Source: Tetrahymena elliotti 4EA (Eukaryota > Ciliophora > Oligohymenophorea > Hymenostomatida > Tetrahymenidae). Taken from it: a stretch of 64,000 nt of DNA. The notes beneath the pieces are model-generated. The model saw only the letters and a program-made list of their open reading frames with translations. It searched no databases and had not been told where the DNA came from. The DNA lies in NCBI GenBank assembly GCA_000231825.2, contig JH720304.1, positions 945,709-1,009,708 on the forward strand. The letters are read 5' to 3'. Below, piece after piece: positions 53,586 to 64,000 of the stretch (the stretch's first letter is position 1; each line of letters opens with the position of its first letter). Position numbers and translations under genes: made by a program.

Positions 53586-55694
53586 TTGATTTATTTGTTT
53601 ATTTAAATAGCACCAAATACTATTTTATTTATTCCTACAACTATACCATTTAATATATCAAAATCCTTTACTAAAAATGAACCAACAAGCAATGCTCTAT
53701 AACTATAATACTAACTAGCTTTAGCATTTCATCCAAAAATCACTAATGCGCTTTCATAATCTAAATTTCTTACACTATTGCTAGCTTAGCTAACCAAAAA
53801 TAATGCATAACAAAATATTAACTTACTCATAAAAAGTAAAGCATATTTTGCTAACAATCAGTCAAAATGCAGCAGACAATCAACAATTTTAAAGCGTAAA
53901 TGTGAACAATAACAATTTAAAAATATTTTTTATTATATACTATAAATATTTTATTACTTTTTATATAGAAACTATTCTAAATATGATATCTTCTTCAATA
54001 AGAAAGAAACAAATCAAATCAAATTTGAAAATATACAACTCTACATTATAAATTCTTTATAAAATAAATCAAAGATTAATTTATAATTTCTTTTACTGAA
54101 ATGATTGTAGAATTTTAACCTAAATATTCACAATCTTTAACAAAAGAAACACTTTTTGATGGTAAATATGTTTAATGCTTGCTTGCTTTATTATCCCCAA
54201 AAATAACTTAATTTTGATATAATTAAGTCTAAATTTAAACAACTCATTCATAATATTTTGTAGGACAAATTACATTCAATAAAATAGTAAATTCTTCTAA
54301 AAATCATTAAATTAAATAATATTTTAGATCTATCATTAATATTTTTATATAGTTCAATAATTTTTTTCATTATATTTATTTATTCTATTAAAGCAATTCT
54401 TCTTTATCCATTTAAACCACTTAATTTAATTCTTTAAATGTATCTCATATCTTTTTTCGTTTTTAAATCTTAATAATTTTTATTTTTAAATGGGTGTATC
54501 TTTTCAAAATTAGATATTCGTTCTATGCACTTTCAAGCATTCTTTCTATTTTTTAATTTTTTTAATATTGATTGATTTTTTTGTTTGATAACTTAACAGA
54601 TATAATTTAATTGAAACATTCATTCACTTTTAAATTAAAATCTCTTTTTACAGTTAAAAATAAATATAAAAATAGAAAAAAATTAGTTCTTTGAGAGGCT
54701 AAACTTTATTGTTTTATTTTACTTTTAAATTCTATTTCATTTTAACAAAATAACTTGAGTTCCTCAATTTTTTTTTATTTTATTCACCAAATTTACATTA
54801 AAAAATTATACTGTAATTCCTCGCTACGAGTGACTAAACGAAATAGGAGGACTGTCTATTTTTTTTCAAAAATTTTATTACCAAAAAAGCACTTTCTTTG
54901 GATCAAAATTATAGTGAATACTTGAGGAATTACCTTATTTGTTGAGATTTTATATTTTGAACTATGATTGATATTTTGAAATAGATTTTTTAGGTGTTTA
55001 TTATTATTATTTGTGATATTGTAAAAAAAGAACAACTTTTTAAAAAAATATGAAATGAATTAAAAATATTTGTTTTAAAATTTTATTGAAAGATAAAATA
55101 TATAAAAATAAAAATTAATTTATAAAAAGAGAAACAAATTGTGTATGAGAATTAATTATAGAATTTTATTTAAGCTGCTAAAAGTAAAACATTTATTCAA
55201 TAATATCTGAATAGATTTATGCTTTCAAGACCAATTTTTATTCTAATAATATATAATTTAAATATTAAAAGTGAATATATTTTTAAAGGAAATTTATTGA
55301 AATATTTATGATAAAACAATTTAGAGATTGTAAACAAAAATAATTTCTTTTCCAATAAAGATTAATTTAATTCTAAATATATAAATGATTCTAAAAGTTA
55401 AATATTTTAATCTGTTTGATTTAATGAATGATAAATATCAATTATTTAAAATATTACTTATGTGTGTTAAGAATAAATTAGAAATTAAATTTATCATTTT
55501 TATAATTAAATTGCAAAGAATCGTCTAAGAATATTAGATTCTGTTTTTGATTATAAATTTTTGTTTAAAAATCTGGGTAGCTGATATCTTTTTAACTAAT
55601 TATTTAATTTTTAAATTAATAGATAGATATTCATAAAAAACTTGTAAAATTTTACAAAAGCATTTAAGATTAAAAAAGGATTTATAATAGCAAA
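53586..55694. other. Long AT-rich spacer
   Basis: Over 2 kb with no supported gene. The stretch near 53640-53840 is less AT-rich and has short open frames without domains. Around 54810-54860 there is a small GC-richer patch (cctcgctacgagtgac) of unknown meaning. Confidence 0.45.
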
Positions 55695-56119
55695 ATGATT
55701 AAAGGAGTTTTTGAAGCACTTGCAGGCAACTTTGTTATAATTTGGGTTATGTTTGTTTTATGCCCAGTTTATCTTATTTTGGGAAATTTAATCGCCAATT
55801 TCTATAAGAATATTTGGTTAATGGTTACTAATAGATAATCATGGGTTTTTAAAAATTTAGGTGATCTTTCTTGGCTCTTCCCCTTCACTGTAACAAATTT
55901 TAAATGTTTCATCTTTGCTTTATAACTAAATTAATATTTGTTAATAAATAGTCAAACAACTAACAAATTAGATTAACAGACACTCTCTTAGTGTCTGTTT
56001 TATGCGGTATTTTGTCAATGTTGATTGTAGTCGCTATGGTTTATAATAACATGTAAGAGAAAAACCAAAAAAGACTTGAAAGAGAAATCAAGGAAGAAAT
56101 GGATAAAAAGAAAAATTGA
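55695..56119 (+). CDS. Small two-span membrane protein
   Basis: 120 residues from two exons (55695-55889 and 55952-56119) across a 62-bp GTAACA...AATAG intron, phase 0. The first hydrophobic stretch is at about residues 10-39 (FVIIWVMFVLCPVYLILGNL), then a loop with aromatic residues, then a second span near 74-96 (LLVSVLCGILSMLIVVAMVY). The C-terminal 22 residues are strongly charged and helical (RLEREIKEEMDKKKN). Both the small size and the charged exposed tail suggest a component of a membrane complex. Function is unknown. Confidence 0.8.
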
Positions 56120-56937
56120 TTATAATAAATTAAAAATAGCATTTTTCATATGTATTATTAAGTAATTTATGTCTTTAAACCTAATTAATAAAAATTTTAA
56201 AACCTAATTATCCTTTCAGCTAATATAGTTTAATAACATCTTTTCAAAGTATATCAAACAAAATAATATCTTAAAAATTATTGAAATTTTAATTATTTGT
56301 TTATAAGATGAAGTTTTTTTTGAAAAAATAAAACAATATTATCATCAATTAATTATTCATTTTATTAAACTTAAAAGATTAAAATCTAAAAGTATAAAAA
56401 ATTTACTTAATTTAGGCTAATAGAGTGATAATTCAAATATGTCATTTCATTGTTTTTAAAAATAGCTTTTTTAAGATATCTAAAAAAATATCTCTTATTT
56501 TTCGGGCTGTTGGGGTGGAAAATCTTAAAATAGAAAACAACTTTTTCAGTTAAATCAAGTATTTTTAGTCTTTTTTTATTTTTAAAATATTTCACAGTAT
56601 TACTTCAAGTTTAGCTTTCTTAAGTTGAGTAAGAAAAAATATTTCATTAACAAAAACAAGGAATTTTTGTTGAATTTTTCAATTTGAGAACAAGCAATAC
56701 TAAAATTGATACAAATCAAAAACCTATTTGAAGCCTTTTGAATCGTCTCAGAAGATTTTCAAATTCCATTCTTAAAACGAATTATCACAAAAACATTTAA
56801 ACTTAAAACAAGAATTTAATCTTAAAATACAATTATATACAGATGAAGCTAATTCATTGAAATACTAAAAAAAATTGCTTAAAATAATTAACTAAATATG
56901 AATAAAATCTATTATTTTATAAAATATTTACATAGTA
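56120..56937. other. Convergent spacer
   Basis: AT-rich. A 62-codon minus-strand frame around 56407-56595 (MKYFKNKKRLKILDLTEKVV) contains a small GC-rich patch but has no further support. Nothing else is seen. Confidence 0.45.
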
Positions 56938-59900
56938 TCATTTTAATTTACTAATATAATTCATAAAGTAAGGGTTTTCTATAATGCAATCAGGTTCAAA
57001 AAGAGTTATAATTTTTTTATTTTTATAAAGCTGGCTGCTGATGACCTTGAAGAATTTCTTCCATCCAAATATATACATAATCAATACAAGGAAGGCTTAT
57101 GTGGAGACTAGAACGTATTAGATAGTCCACATATCATTTATTTTGCTATATCCATTATCCAAAAATATCTTTTGGGTAAAGCTAGCTATAAAACTCATGT
57201 ATTCATAAAAGGTATTGAATTCTTTAAGATTAAAACCATCTTCCCATTAAATAAATTTAATTTTTCTGATTTGAGCATCTTTTATACTAGCAATCTAGAA
57301 TAAATCATTTATCTAATCTAAAAAATACTTACTAGATACTAAAAAGCCTTGAGTTAAAATCCCTCCTCTAATTTAATTACACTATTCAAAATTAAACTCT
57401 ATTTAATTTTCTAATTTAAACATGTTTGGATATTAATTTATTAAATCACATATATTTTCTTCATATATTTATGTTATTATTTCTAAATACTCATTTCTAT
57501 TGCTTGACTATTATTAGATTGTGTTTGCTACATTTTACATCTTCATAAAGTTTTATTATCCTTCTTGGAAAATACTTTGCAGATTCTGCTCAAAAAATAA
57601 AGGATTATAAAGGTGTGAAACTTTGTTATCTGCCAACTTAGAGTATATGTTCCCATAGTTAAATGCAATAGATTTAGTTAGAGTATCTTTCATAGCAAAT
57701 AATGCATCTATATTTATAAAAATAAACTTTAATAAATATTTTGGGCAATTATTTTATTATAAAATAAATGAATTACCTAACCCTAAAAAGATAGTAATAC
57801 AATCTTTTTTAAAAGTTGAAACCAATACTGAATTAAGAATAGGCTGAATGCTTATTATTACAAATACAGCAAGACCATATAATGGTAATACAAAATTCAT
57901 CTTTTTAATTTAAGAAGTTTATGATATCAATTTTTTCTTTGTGTTGAGTTCCATAGCTTAATAAGCCAAAGTTTTTCTAGAATTAACATTTTCTATTTCA
58001 GATAATAAGGATTGTCTTTTGATTGAATTATTTAAAGAGAATATTTTATATCTTTAATCTTTTTATTTTTTTTATGAATTCTATTGTAAATTTGTATTTG
58101 TTGATTCTAATAATTACAAGCTCTCTTTACAAGAAATTTTCATTTTATCAATACTTTACTTCTATAAAGTAGAGAACAATTTTAAAATAAATTCTCGTTC
58201 ATTTTGAATATATAAATATATAGGTAAAGTAAGAAGAACTTAAGAAAATGTTAAAGCTATAACTATAACCATGACTGTAATTACATCTACAGAAATAGAA
58301 CTATTTGAGATCTGTTAATCTAAAAATTTTAAATCATACTACATCAATTAATAATTTTCAGTTAGCATCAACTATGCTTCTTATGAATCATATATCTTCA
58401 AAAAATAATAATACATATTAGCCATGTAATCTTGCATGAAAACAAGTTCAGAGTCTCCATAACGAATTAGCTTAAATACAGAAGTCGAAGGCAAATCTTA
58501 CTTTGGGATATAATAAGTATTTCTTCGGTAAGTAATGTCTAAAAAATACCATCCTATATCATAATCACTGATAATTTAATCATGATAAATATATTAGCCA
58601 TATTTTTACAATTAAACCCATTTTTACTCAATATCAGTGGAATAGTTTATCCAAGACTCACTTAATTTAGGAAATATTTTAGAATCTTATATCAGATAAA
58701 GATTGATATACATCCAAATTTCATTGCATGTGGAAGAAATCGAGGCAGGCCATGAAACAAAATGCAAGTCAAACTAAATACTTTTCAGTCCATTGATCAT
58801 TTCAACAAACTAAAAAACTGAAAGCCCTATTATGAGAAATAAAGTAAATAAGCCAAAAAGACTAAGAACAAACAATGATTTATTTAGTTTTTTATTTGAT
58901 AATTTATTATAAACTGTTTTTATTTAGATTTAATGACCAGTTTTTCCAGAATTTTATGAGCTATTCTCATTCTCATCTTTTTTATTTTTTTAATCATTAT
59001 TTTAGACATAAAATAAAGAGCTCTCATTATTGGAGGCTTGTTTAATAAGTAATTATGATTGAATAGAATAGCCAGGGTTAATTTTGATCACATTTTCATC
59101 AACCTTATTGCTTGTAGGTTGCAATGAATGCTATATTTAATATCTTTGATTTTCATTTATGGAGTTTTGCATTTGCTCAAAAGATGGCTATATTTCTATG
59201 ACACCATCAATTGGTTTTGAAAAATTAATTTGCTAATTTACTTCATCACTATCTCTGTATGTTGAATTTGGATAAAGTTAGTTTAAAATAAAATCTAAAT
59301 AACTTTTGTTAAATTATTGCTAAATTTAAACATAATCCTAAAAAGTATTAGCAGTTGTCAAGCTATTTTTATTCATTTTTATTGTCAGCAAAGATGATCT
59401 TTATGAGTTCATTTTCAAGTAGTTTGAATCTACTATGTCAACAATAGTTTTCTGATTATTTTTTGAACGGCAGCTATTCTAGTTATTTTCTTCTGTATCT
59501 AAAAACTAGCCTGTAGATGGTAGATTTTGGTGTAAGCTATTTACGTAAAGTTGCTTTTGCTAAGGACATAAAACTGTTGCTTTTTAAATAAAATGAAATA
59601 TTTCTTAAATTATTTTTGAAAGTAAAATTTAAAAAAAAAATATTTTGAACAAAATTTTCTCTCTATAATTTTATATTAAAAAATTAAGAGGTTTAATTTA
59701 AAAAAGAAGAAAAAAATCATATGAAAAATTTCACTTTTTTTAATTTTAGTCAAATATTTGAAAATTTTCTAACAATTTGTTTTATATTTGATGAATTATT
59801 TTATTTATTAAATGATATTTAAAAAATCTTTTAAAATTATTTAGAAGAAAGAAATAAAATATTTACTATTTGCTGAAGAGACATGGTTGTCAGGAGAATC

Positions 59901-61903
59901 TAAAATATTAGATATTTTTGCTTTCTATTTTGTTTCATTGATACAATTAGGAGAGAGGCTTTGTGATTTTTTAAGCAATTATTTGAGCTAATTAAAAGCA
60001 ACAGCTTACTCTTATTATTGTTAGATAATGGTCATCGAATATATTTGAATGGTTTAAAAAGTGGAGTTTTTAATTAATTTTAGGTGATGTACTTTTAGAT
60101 TAACTTTGAAAATCTAAAATATATTTTGATTAAATTATTAATTACTAAGTATGTCAATTAAATTTTAATAACTATAAACTACATTTCTTGAAAAATATTC
60201 TTGGGTTGGTAAAATTGCATAACTTGAGATCTCATCATCATTAATTATATTTTTTGTTATTTGTTGTATTTTGAGAATTGGTAAAAATGACTGAATTTCT
60301 GTTTGTTACAGTTTTTGTGAATCTATTACGTTATTTAAATATAGGCTCTAGAAATTTTTAGATACAAATCTGATTTTCGAAGAGATAACATCACTAATTA
60401 TAAAATAACTAGACAAATTAATAGGTGTAAATGTTGCAAATGCAGCAATTTCGTTTACACTTGAAATTTATTCTATACTGAATTATATTTTCAAGGGGAT
60501 ACAAAAACCTTAACTTGTTTATCCAATGACAAAATTCATTCTTTATTTAGCTTCTATTTAATCTCTTTATTATTACACAATACCTGCAGAATATTATTAA
60601 AAATATTAACAGATTAATTATTTGTGCTCTTTTTATAATTCAAGAGGAATAAAATCATAAATATCCAAACCTTAAGGAGAGCTTATTTCAAATATATCAC
60701 AAAAATTCTAAGATGCTTTGAGTAGAGAAGATATACCATCTTTATTTAAAGATATTAAAGCACTAGCTTAATTTAAATATTATTAATGATACAAATTTTA
60801 GGAACCTTCAAAATAATTAGCTTAATTTTCATTATCCTATTTTAAATTAAACCCAATACTTTTTTGTAGTAAAGGAATCATTTTGACAAATAGATGATTG
60901 TTTCTCTATTTTTTTTATATTTCATGTTTAAGCACTTGCAATTACTATTTACTTTTTAAAAGCTAAAGAGCTAACTATTACAATTATTCTAGCTAAATGT
61001 AATCTTTGTCTATCAAATTTAATACTTCTAATTTGTTTATTAAGAATTTTTCATAATGAATTTTTAAATTATTTATTTTATCTTCAGTAAGTAAAATGTT
61101 AAATGATTGGCTTATTTGCTGATTTAGCTAAAACTCCACTTTTTTTCTCAAAATAATCTAATTTAAGTACTCCAAATACATCTTAGATTTTAAGTTTAAG
61201 CTTTATTATTTTTGTTAGAGAAGATGGAGTTAGTAAAGGCAATTTGTCTTTGATTGGCTTACATTCATCAAAAAATTTAAATAAATAAATTTTAGCTCTA
61301 GAGATTATTCTGAAATTTTCCAATCATTTAGCTTCTCTTTAGAATTATTTACAATTTGTTAAGTTAGTAAATTATTTATGAAATTCAAGATAAACAGTAT
61401 GCGCTTGTCATCACTAATGACATTATCCCACACGTCTTGAACAGTTTATGTCTGTTATTATTTAAACTTTGTTGAATACAAAATAAATAACAAAAATTTA
61501 CCTAAAAGTAACAAAAGCAATCAGGATAATTTAAACAAGATTGCTTATGATTTGATATGATATCATCAATAACTTAAGAATTTGATTATTAAGCATAGTC
61601 AACATAATTACTGTTCTTCAAATTTTAAATCAAACAATGGATTAAAAAATAGATATTTTTTTTGGTTTTTTTTTGAGTGTAATTCATATATTTTTGAATA
61701 AGATTATAATTTTTTTGCTCATAAAAAAATGCTATTTTTAGTAGCAAAGGGAAAATCGCTATTGAAACAAAGAATAATGAAACATTGTTATTAATTATTC
61801 TTTGAGAGATCAATGTTAAAGAAAAGCCTAATAGAATGATATTGCCAATATATTCAATAATTCTGATTGTTTAGTTAATGAATGACAATCCTTATTATAT
61901 CAT
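56938..61903 (-). CDS. Large multipass membrane protein with PAS-like domain (ciliate-type)
   Basis: About 1,500 residues in five or more exons, ending at TGA 56940-56938. The N-terminus has several hydrophobic spans (FINQTIRIIEYIGNIILLGF; SLFFVSIAIFPLLLKIAFFY), followed by a YPDCFCYF cysteine motif. A long helical region follows (WDNVISDDKRILFILNFINN) and then a PAS-like core, ASALISLNKDGISSLLKASQ with FEISSPQGLDIYDFIPLELQ. After an S/N/Q-rich linker come several more spans (FVLSLFGLFTLFLIIGLSVF; VITVMVIVIALTFSQVLLTL; FVLPLYGLAVFVIISIQPIL; and one near the C-terminus). PAS domains bind ligands or cofactors, so a sensory role is plausible but unproven. The first exon may lie upstream of the ATG given. 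Confidence 0.75.
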
Positions 61904-62022
61904 AATTATATTGTATATTGAGAATATCAAAAAAAAGACATCCTAATAAGAGAACAAGCTTTTAGTGTTATTTATAGTCAAAAGTATCATTAATACAAAA
62001 CTAATCTCTTCAAAGTATTTTG

Positions 62023-62214
62023 ATGGAAACTTCTAAAGATGATCATTCTCACTTTAAACAAGCTAAAAATCAAAATTTATTAGGGAAGTTCCTGTTACTA
62101 TTTTTAGAAAAAATAAAAAATTTTGATCAAAAATTGGAGTTTTTAAGACGAATTCAAGGAATTATAAATGAAATAATGCTACTTAATGAAGCAAATAAAA
62201 CTAATTAATTTTGA
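62023..62214 (+). CDS. Short ORF, possible exon or remnant
   Basis: 63 codons from ATG 62023 to TGA 62212-62214: METSKDDHSHFKQAKNQNLL, then helical and charged (FLEKIKNFDQKLEFLRRIQG). It is coding-like in composition and lies 120 bp from the start of the divergent PAS-like gene. It may be the first exon of a gene whose rest has decayed in the following kilobase. Confidence 0.45.
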
Positions 62215-63020
62215 TTAAAAAATATATTAAATAATAAAGGTTATAGAAAAGGAGTAAAAAATTACATATTATTAGTACTATTATCATGTTTAAAATAACA
62301 GGAGCTAAATTATATTCAAGTGTCAAGCTTATATAGAAAGATGGGATAAAGAAAATATACTAATATGATCTCAGAGTAAAGCTAAGTAGTTTTACTATCA
62401 TTATTTGATCATTCTAAGGATTAGCAGTGTATGAAATACATCTAAAAATAAATAGTAACATAATTATACAGTTCGTAGTTAGAAGAACCCAGAATATCTA
62501 CTAATTTTATTTGTTGTACAGTGCTAGAAAATCATCATTTGATTGTGAATGAGCTAAATCAGAATCTAAAGAGAAAAGTTTACTTCTCATTTCATCATTT
62601 AGTAAGATGTACAGAGCTTAAACCTTCTAAAAAATCACTAATAATCCTGATAAAGTTGAATTAAACTTGGAGATTTTGAAATCGAATAACAGCTACTTTA
62701 AAAAATATGATCTAAATTTTTCCATTTTTTTCTTAACTTACTTACTTAGCTTAATATTAAGGGAATTTATTTTATAATTTAATTATTGAATTTTTTCTTT
62801 TAATATACATAAATTTAAATATTTGATTAAGATTTTCTGTTCAATTCTAAATTTGTCTACTGAATTATCTATTATGAATGAGATAAACAAACGAAATCCA
62901 AAGATCTCTCATTTTATTTTAGCATTTTGCAAGATGTATTAAGCTTAAATATAATGAAAAATACCTAATTTTCTCGGAAATTATTCGAATTAGACTTGGA
63001 GTTTTTTGATTGTTTCATAA
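62215..63020 (+). pseudogene. Decayed coding fragments, one segment present twice
   Basis: A segment at about 62545-62678 reads, after an in-frame TGA, AKSESKEKSLLLISSFSKMY and NPDKVELNLEILKSNNSYF. A diverged copy of the same DNA lies at about 62874-63007; both share gtgaatgag-like, ctcattt, gcaagatgta/agtaagatgta and aacttggag/gacttggag blocks in the same order. Upstream pieces (IQKDGIKKIYQYDLRVKLSS; QFYLLYSARKSSFDCE) are also coding-like but interrupted. Their parent is probably a large membrane protein gene of the kind found next door, but I could not align them to it. Confidence 0.5.
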
Positions 63021-63613
63021 AATATTATCTCAAATTAGATACAAATTGTTATTTTTACAGAGATTTGCTTAATTTTATGAAGATTTATTTGAATAATTAA
63101 TTTATTAAATTTTTGATTATGATAAGGTTAAATTGAAAATATTTAATTTCAGTTGTATGTTTCTTATCAAATTTTTATTATTTAGATATTTACTCATTCA
63201 TAGATAATTTTCAAAATTTTTAAATTATTTTATCTTTTTTTGAACAAAAGATACTTTACTTCTTTTTTGATTTATTTGGTATCTATCTAAATAAAAAATA
63301 AAGCGAGAAAAAAATGAAATTTATTAAGTTTATTAATTCTAATAAATGTAGCCTTGAAAAATATTCAAAAAAATTATATTTAAATAATTAAATTTACCAT
63401 TTATTTCCTCAAATAATAAGAGAAATTTGAAGTAATTTAGAAAATATTTAAATATTTAAATCTTGAATCTATATGAAATTTATTTATATCATTTAATAAT
63501 TAAAAGATTAGAGTAGAAAATTTTATTAAATGATGCAACATTAGAAACATAATAATTAATTTGAATACAAAGGAAATTTTAAAATACTATATTATAAAGT
63601 AAGTAAAGCTTTT
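63021..63613. other. AT-rich spacer
   Basis: No supported feature. It lies between the decayed fragments and the 3' end of the terminal gene. Confidence 0.5.
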
Positions 63614-64000
63614 TCAAAAATGTTCATAGATCATAGGAGAAAGGAAATTTTTAACATGCTCCCTTGAATTGTAAATATACTAAAGAAGTTTTTCTTCCGT
63701 GTTAAAAAAAGAAATTACAGGCTTTTAGTTCAAATAAATATTTCTAAAGTCATGTTCTTTTAATGATTATTCTTAATTTAAAACTACAATCAGTAATTCA
63801 ACCTATAAATTGATTAAAAGTGCACTAAGCTCATCAAATAATTTGTTATTGTTTATATTTAGTTATTAATCTGTGATAAATATTAAATATGTATAATATT
63901 ACTTAAAATTGTTAGATTAGTCCTCTTTTTAATTCTGAATATTTTCTTTAAAACTCTTTTCAGAAAGATAACAAGACATTTTTCCATTTGAATCAAGTAT
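63614..64000 (-). CDS. 3' end of a gene entering from beyond the window
   Basis: A frame open from base 64000 runs for 128 codons to TGA 63616-63614, so the 5' part is missing. The translated end is helical and moderately charged (SNGKMSCYLSEKSFKENIQ; NKLFDELSALLINLQVELLI; NSREHVKNFLSPMIYEHF). A GTAATA...CACAG segment near 63870-63905 might be a very short intron, but the frame is open through it. No domain recognised. Confidence 0.6.

Noticed and set aside
56407..56595. 62-codon minus-strand frame with a GC-rich patch
   Set aside because: No domain, no splice partner and a length expected by chance.

Overview
This is an AT-rich eukaryotic window from a ciliate, most likely macronuclear DNA of a Tetrahymena-like oligohymenophorean. 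Recognisable protein families read straight through TAA and TAG at positions where glutamine fits, and they end only at TGA (genetic code 6). Introns are AT-rich, mostly 50-150 bp, bounded by GT(A)...AG. Genes are GC-richer islands in about 80-85% AT spacers. No tRNA, rRNA, CRISPR array or intact transposon was found. All coding regions below were translated by hand with TGA as the only stop. Where exon lengths were summed they gave whole codon counts (cullin 766, WD40 804, aspartyl protease 556, membrane protein at 7.7 kb 659, eight-exon gene at 27.6 kb 371), which supports those splice models.

Layout. 0.9-6.3 kb (-): M14 cytosolic carboxypeptidase with a long Q/N-rich tail. 7.7-10.0 kb (+): two-span membrane protein. 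10.2-15.9 kb (+): a duplicated promoter segment, a broken long-chain acyl-CoA synthetase and its intact paralogue. 16.2-17.6 kb: two orphan exons. 17.8-21.2 kb (+): cullin. 22.2-25.8 kb (-): coiled-coil protein. 26.2-26.5 kb (-): Dpy-30. 27.6-29.2 kb (+): eight-exon protein of unknown function. 30.7-33.3 kb (+): WD40 protein. 34.4-36.2 kb (+): membrane-anchored aspartyl protease. 37.2-37.5 kb (-): small Tim chaperone. 38.9-45.7 kb (-): a small protein, a PH-domain protein and a coiled-coil protein. 46-47 kb: an ARM/HEAT-like ORF and decayed repeats. 47.2-48.2 kb (-): membrane protein. 48.6-49.0 kb (+): 67-residue two-exon gene. 49.9-51.0 kb (-): TATA-binding protein overlapping an upstream ORF. 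52.7-53.6 kb and 55.7-56.1 kb (+): two small membrane proteins. 56.9-61.9 kb (-): large multipass protein with a PAS-like domain. 62.0-63.0 kb (+): a short ORF and two decayed copies of one coding segment. 63.6-64.0 kb (-): 3' end of a gene that runs off the window.

The genes do not form a pathway; this is ordinary ciliate gene order. Several relate to cilia or microtubules (carboxypeptidase, perhaps Dpy-30), to core nuclear or ubiquitin functions (TBP, cullin, Dpy-30) or to mitochondria (small Tim). I found no clearly new biological system. The best leads are the PH domain split by a long N/Q insertion, the overlap of the TBP gene with an upstream ORF, orphan exons before the cullin, and the gene-decay zones at 10.2-12.4, 46-47 and 62-63 kb.
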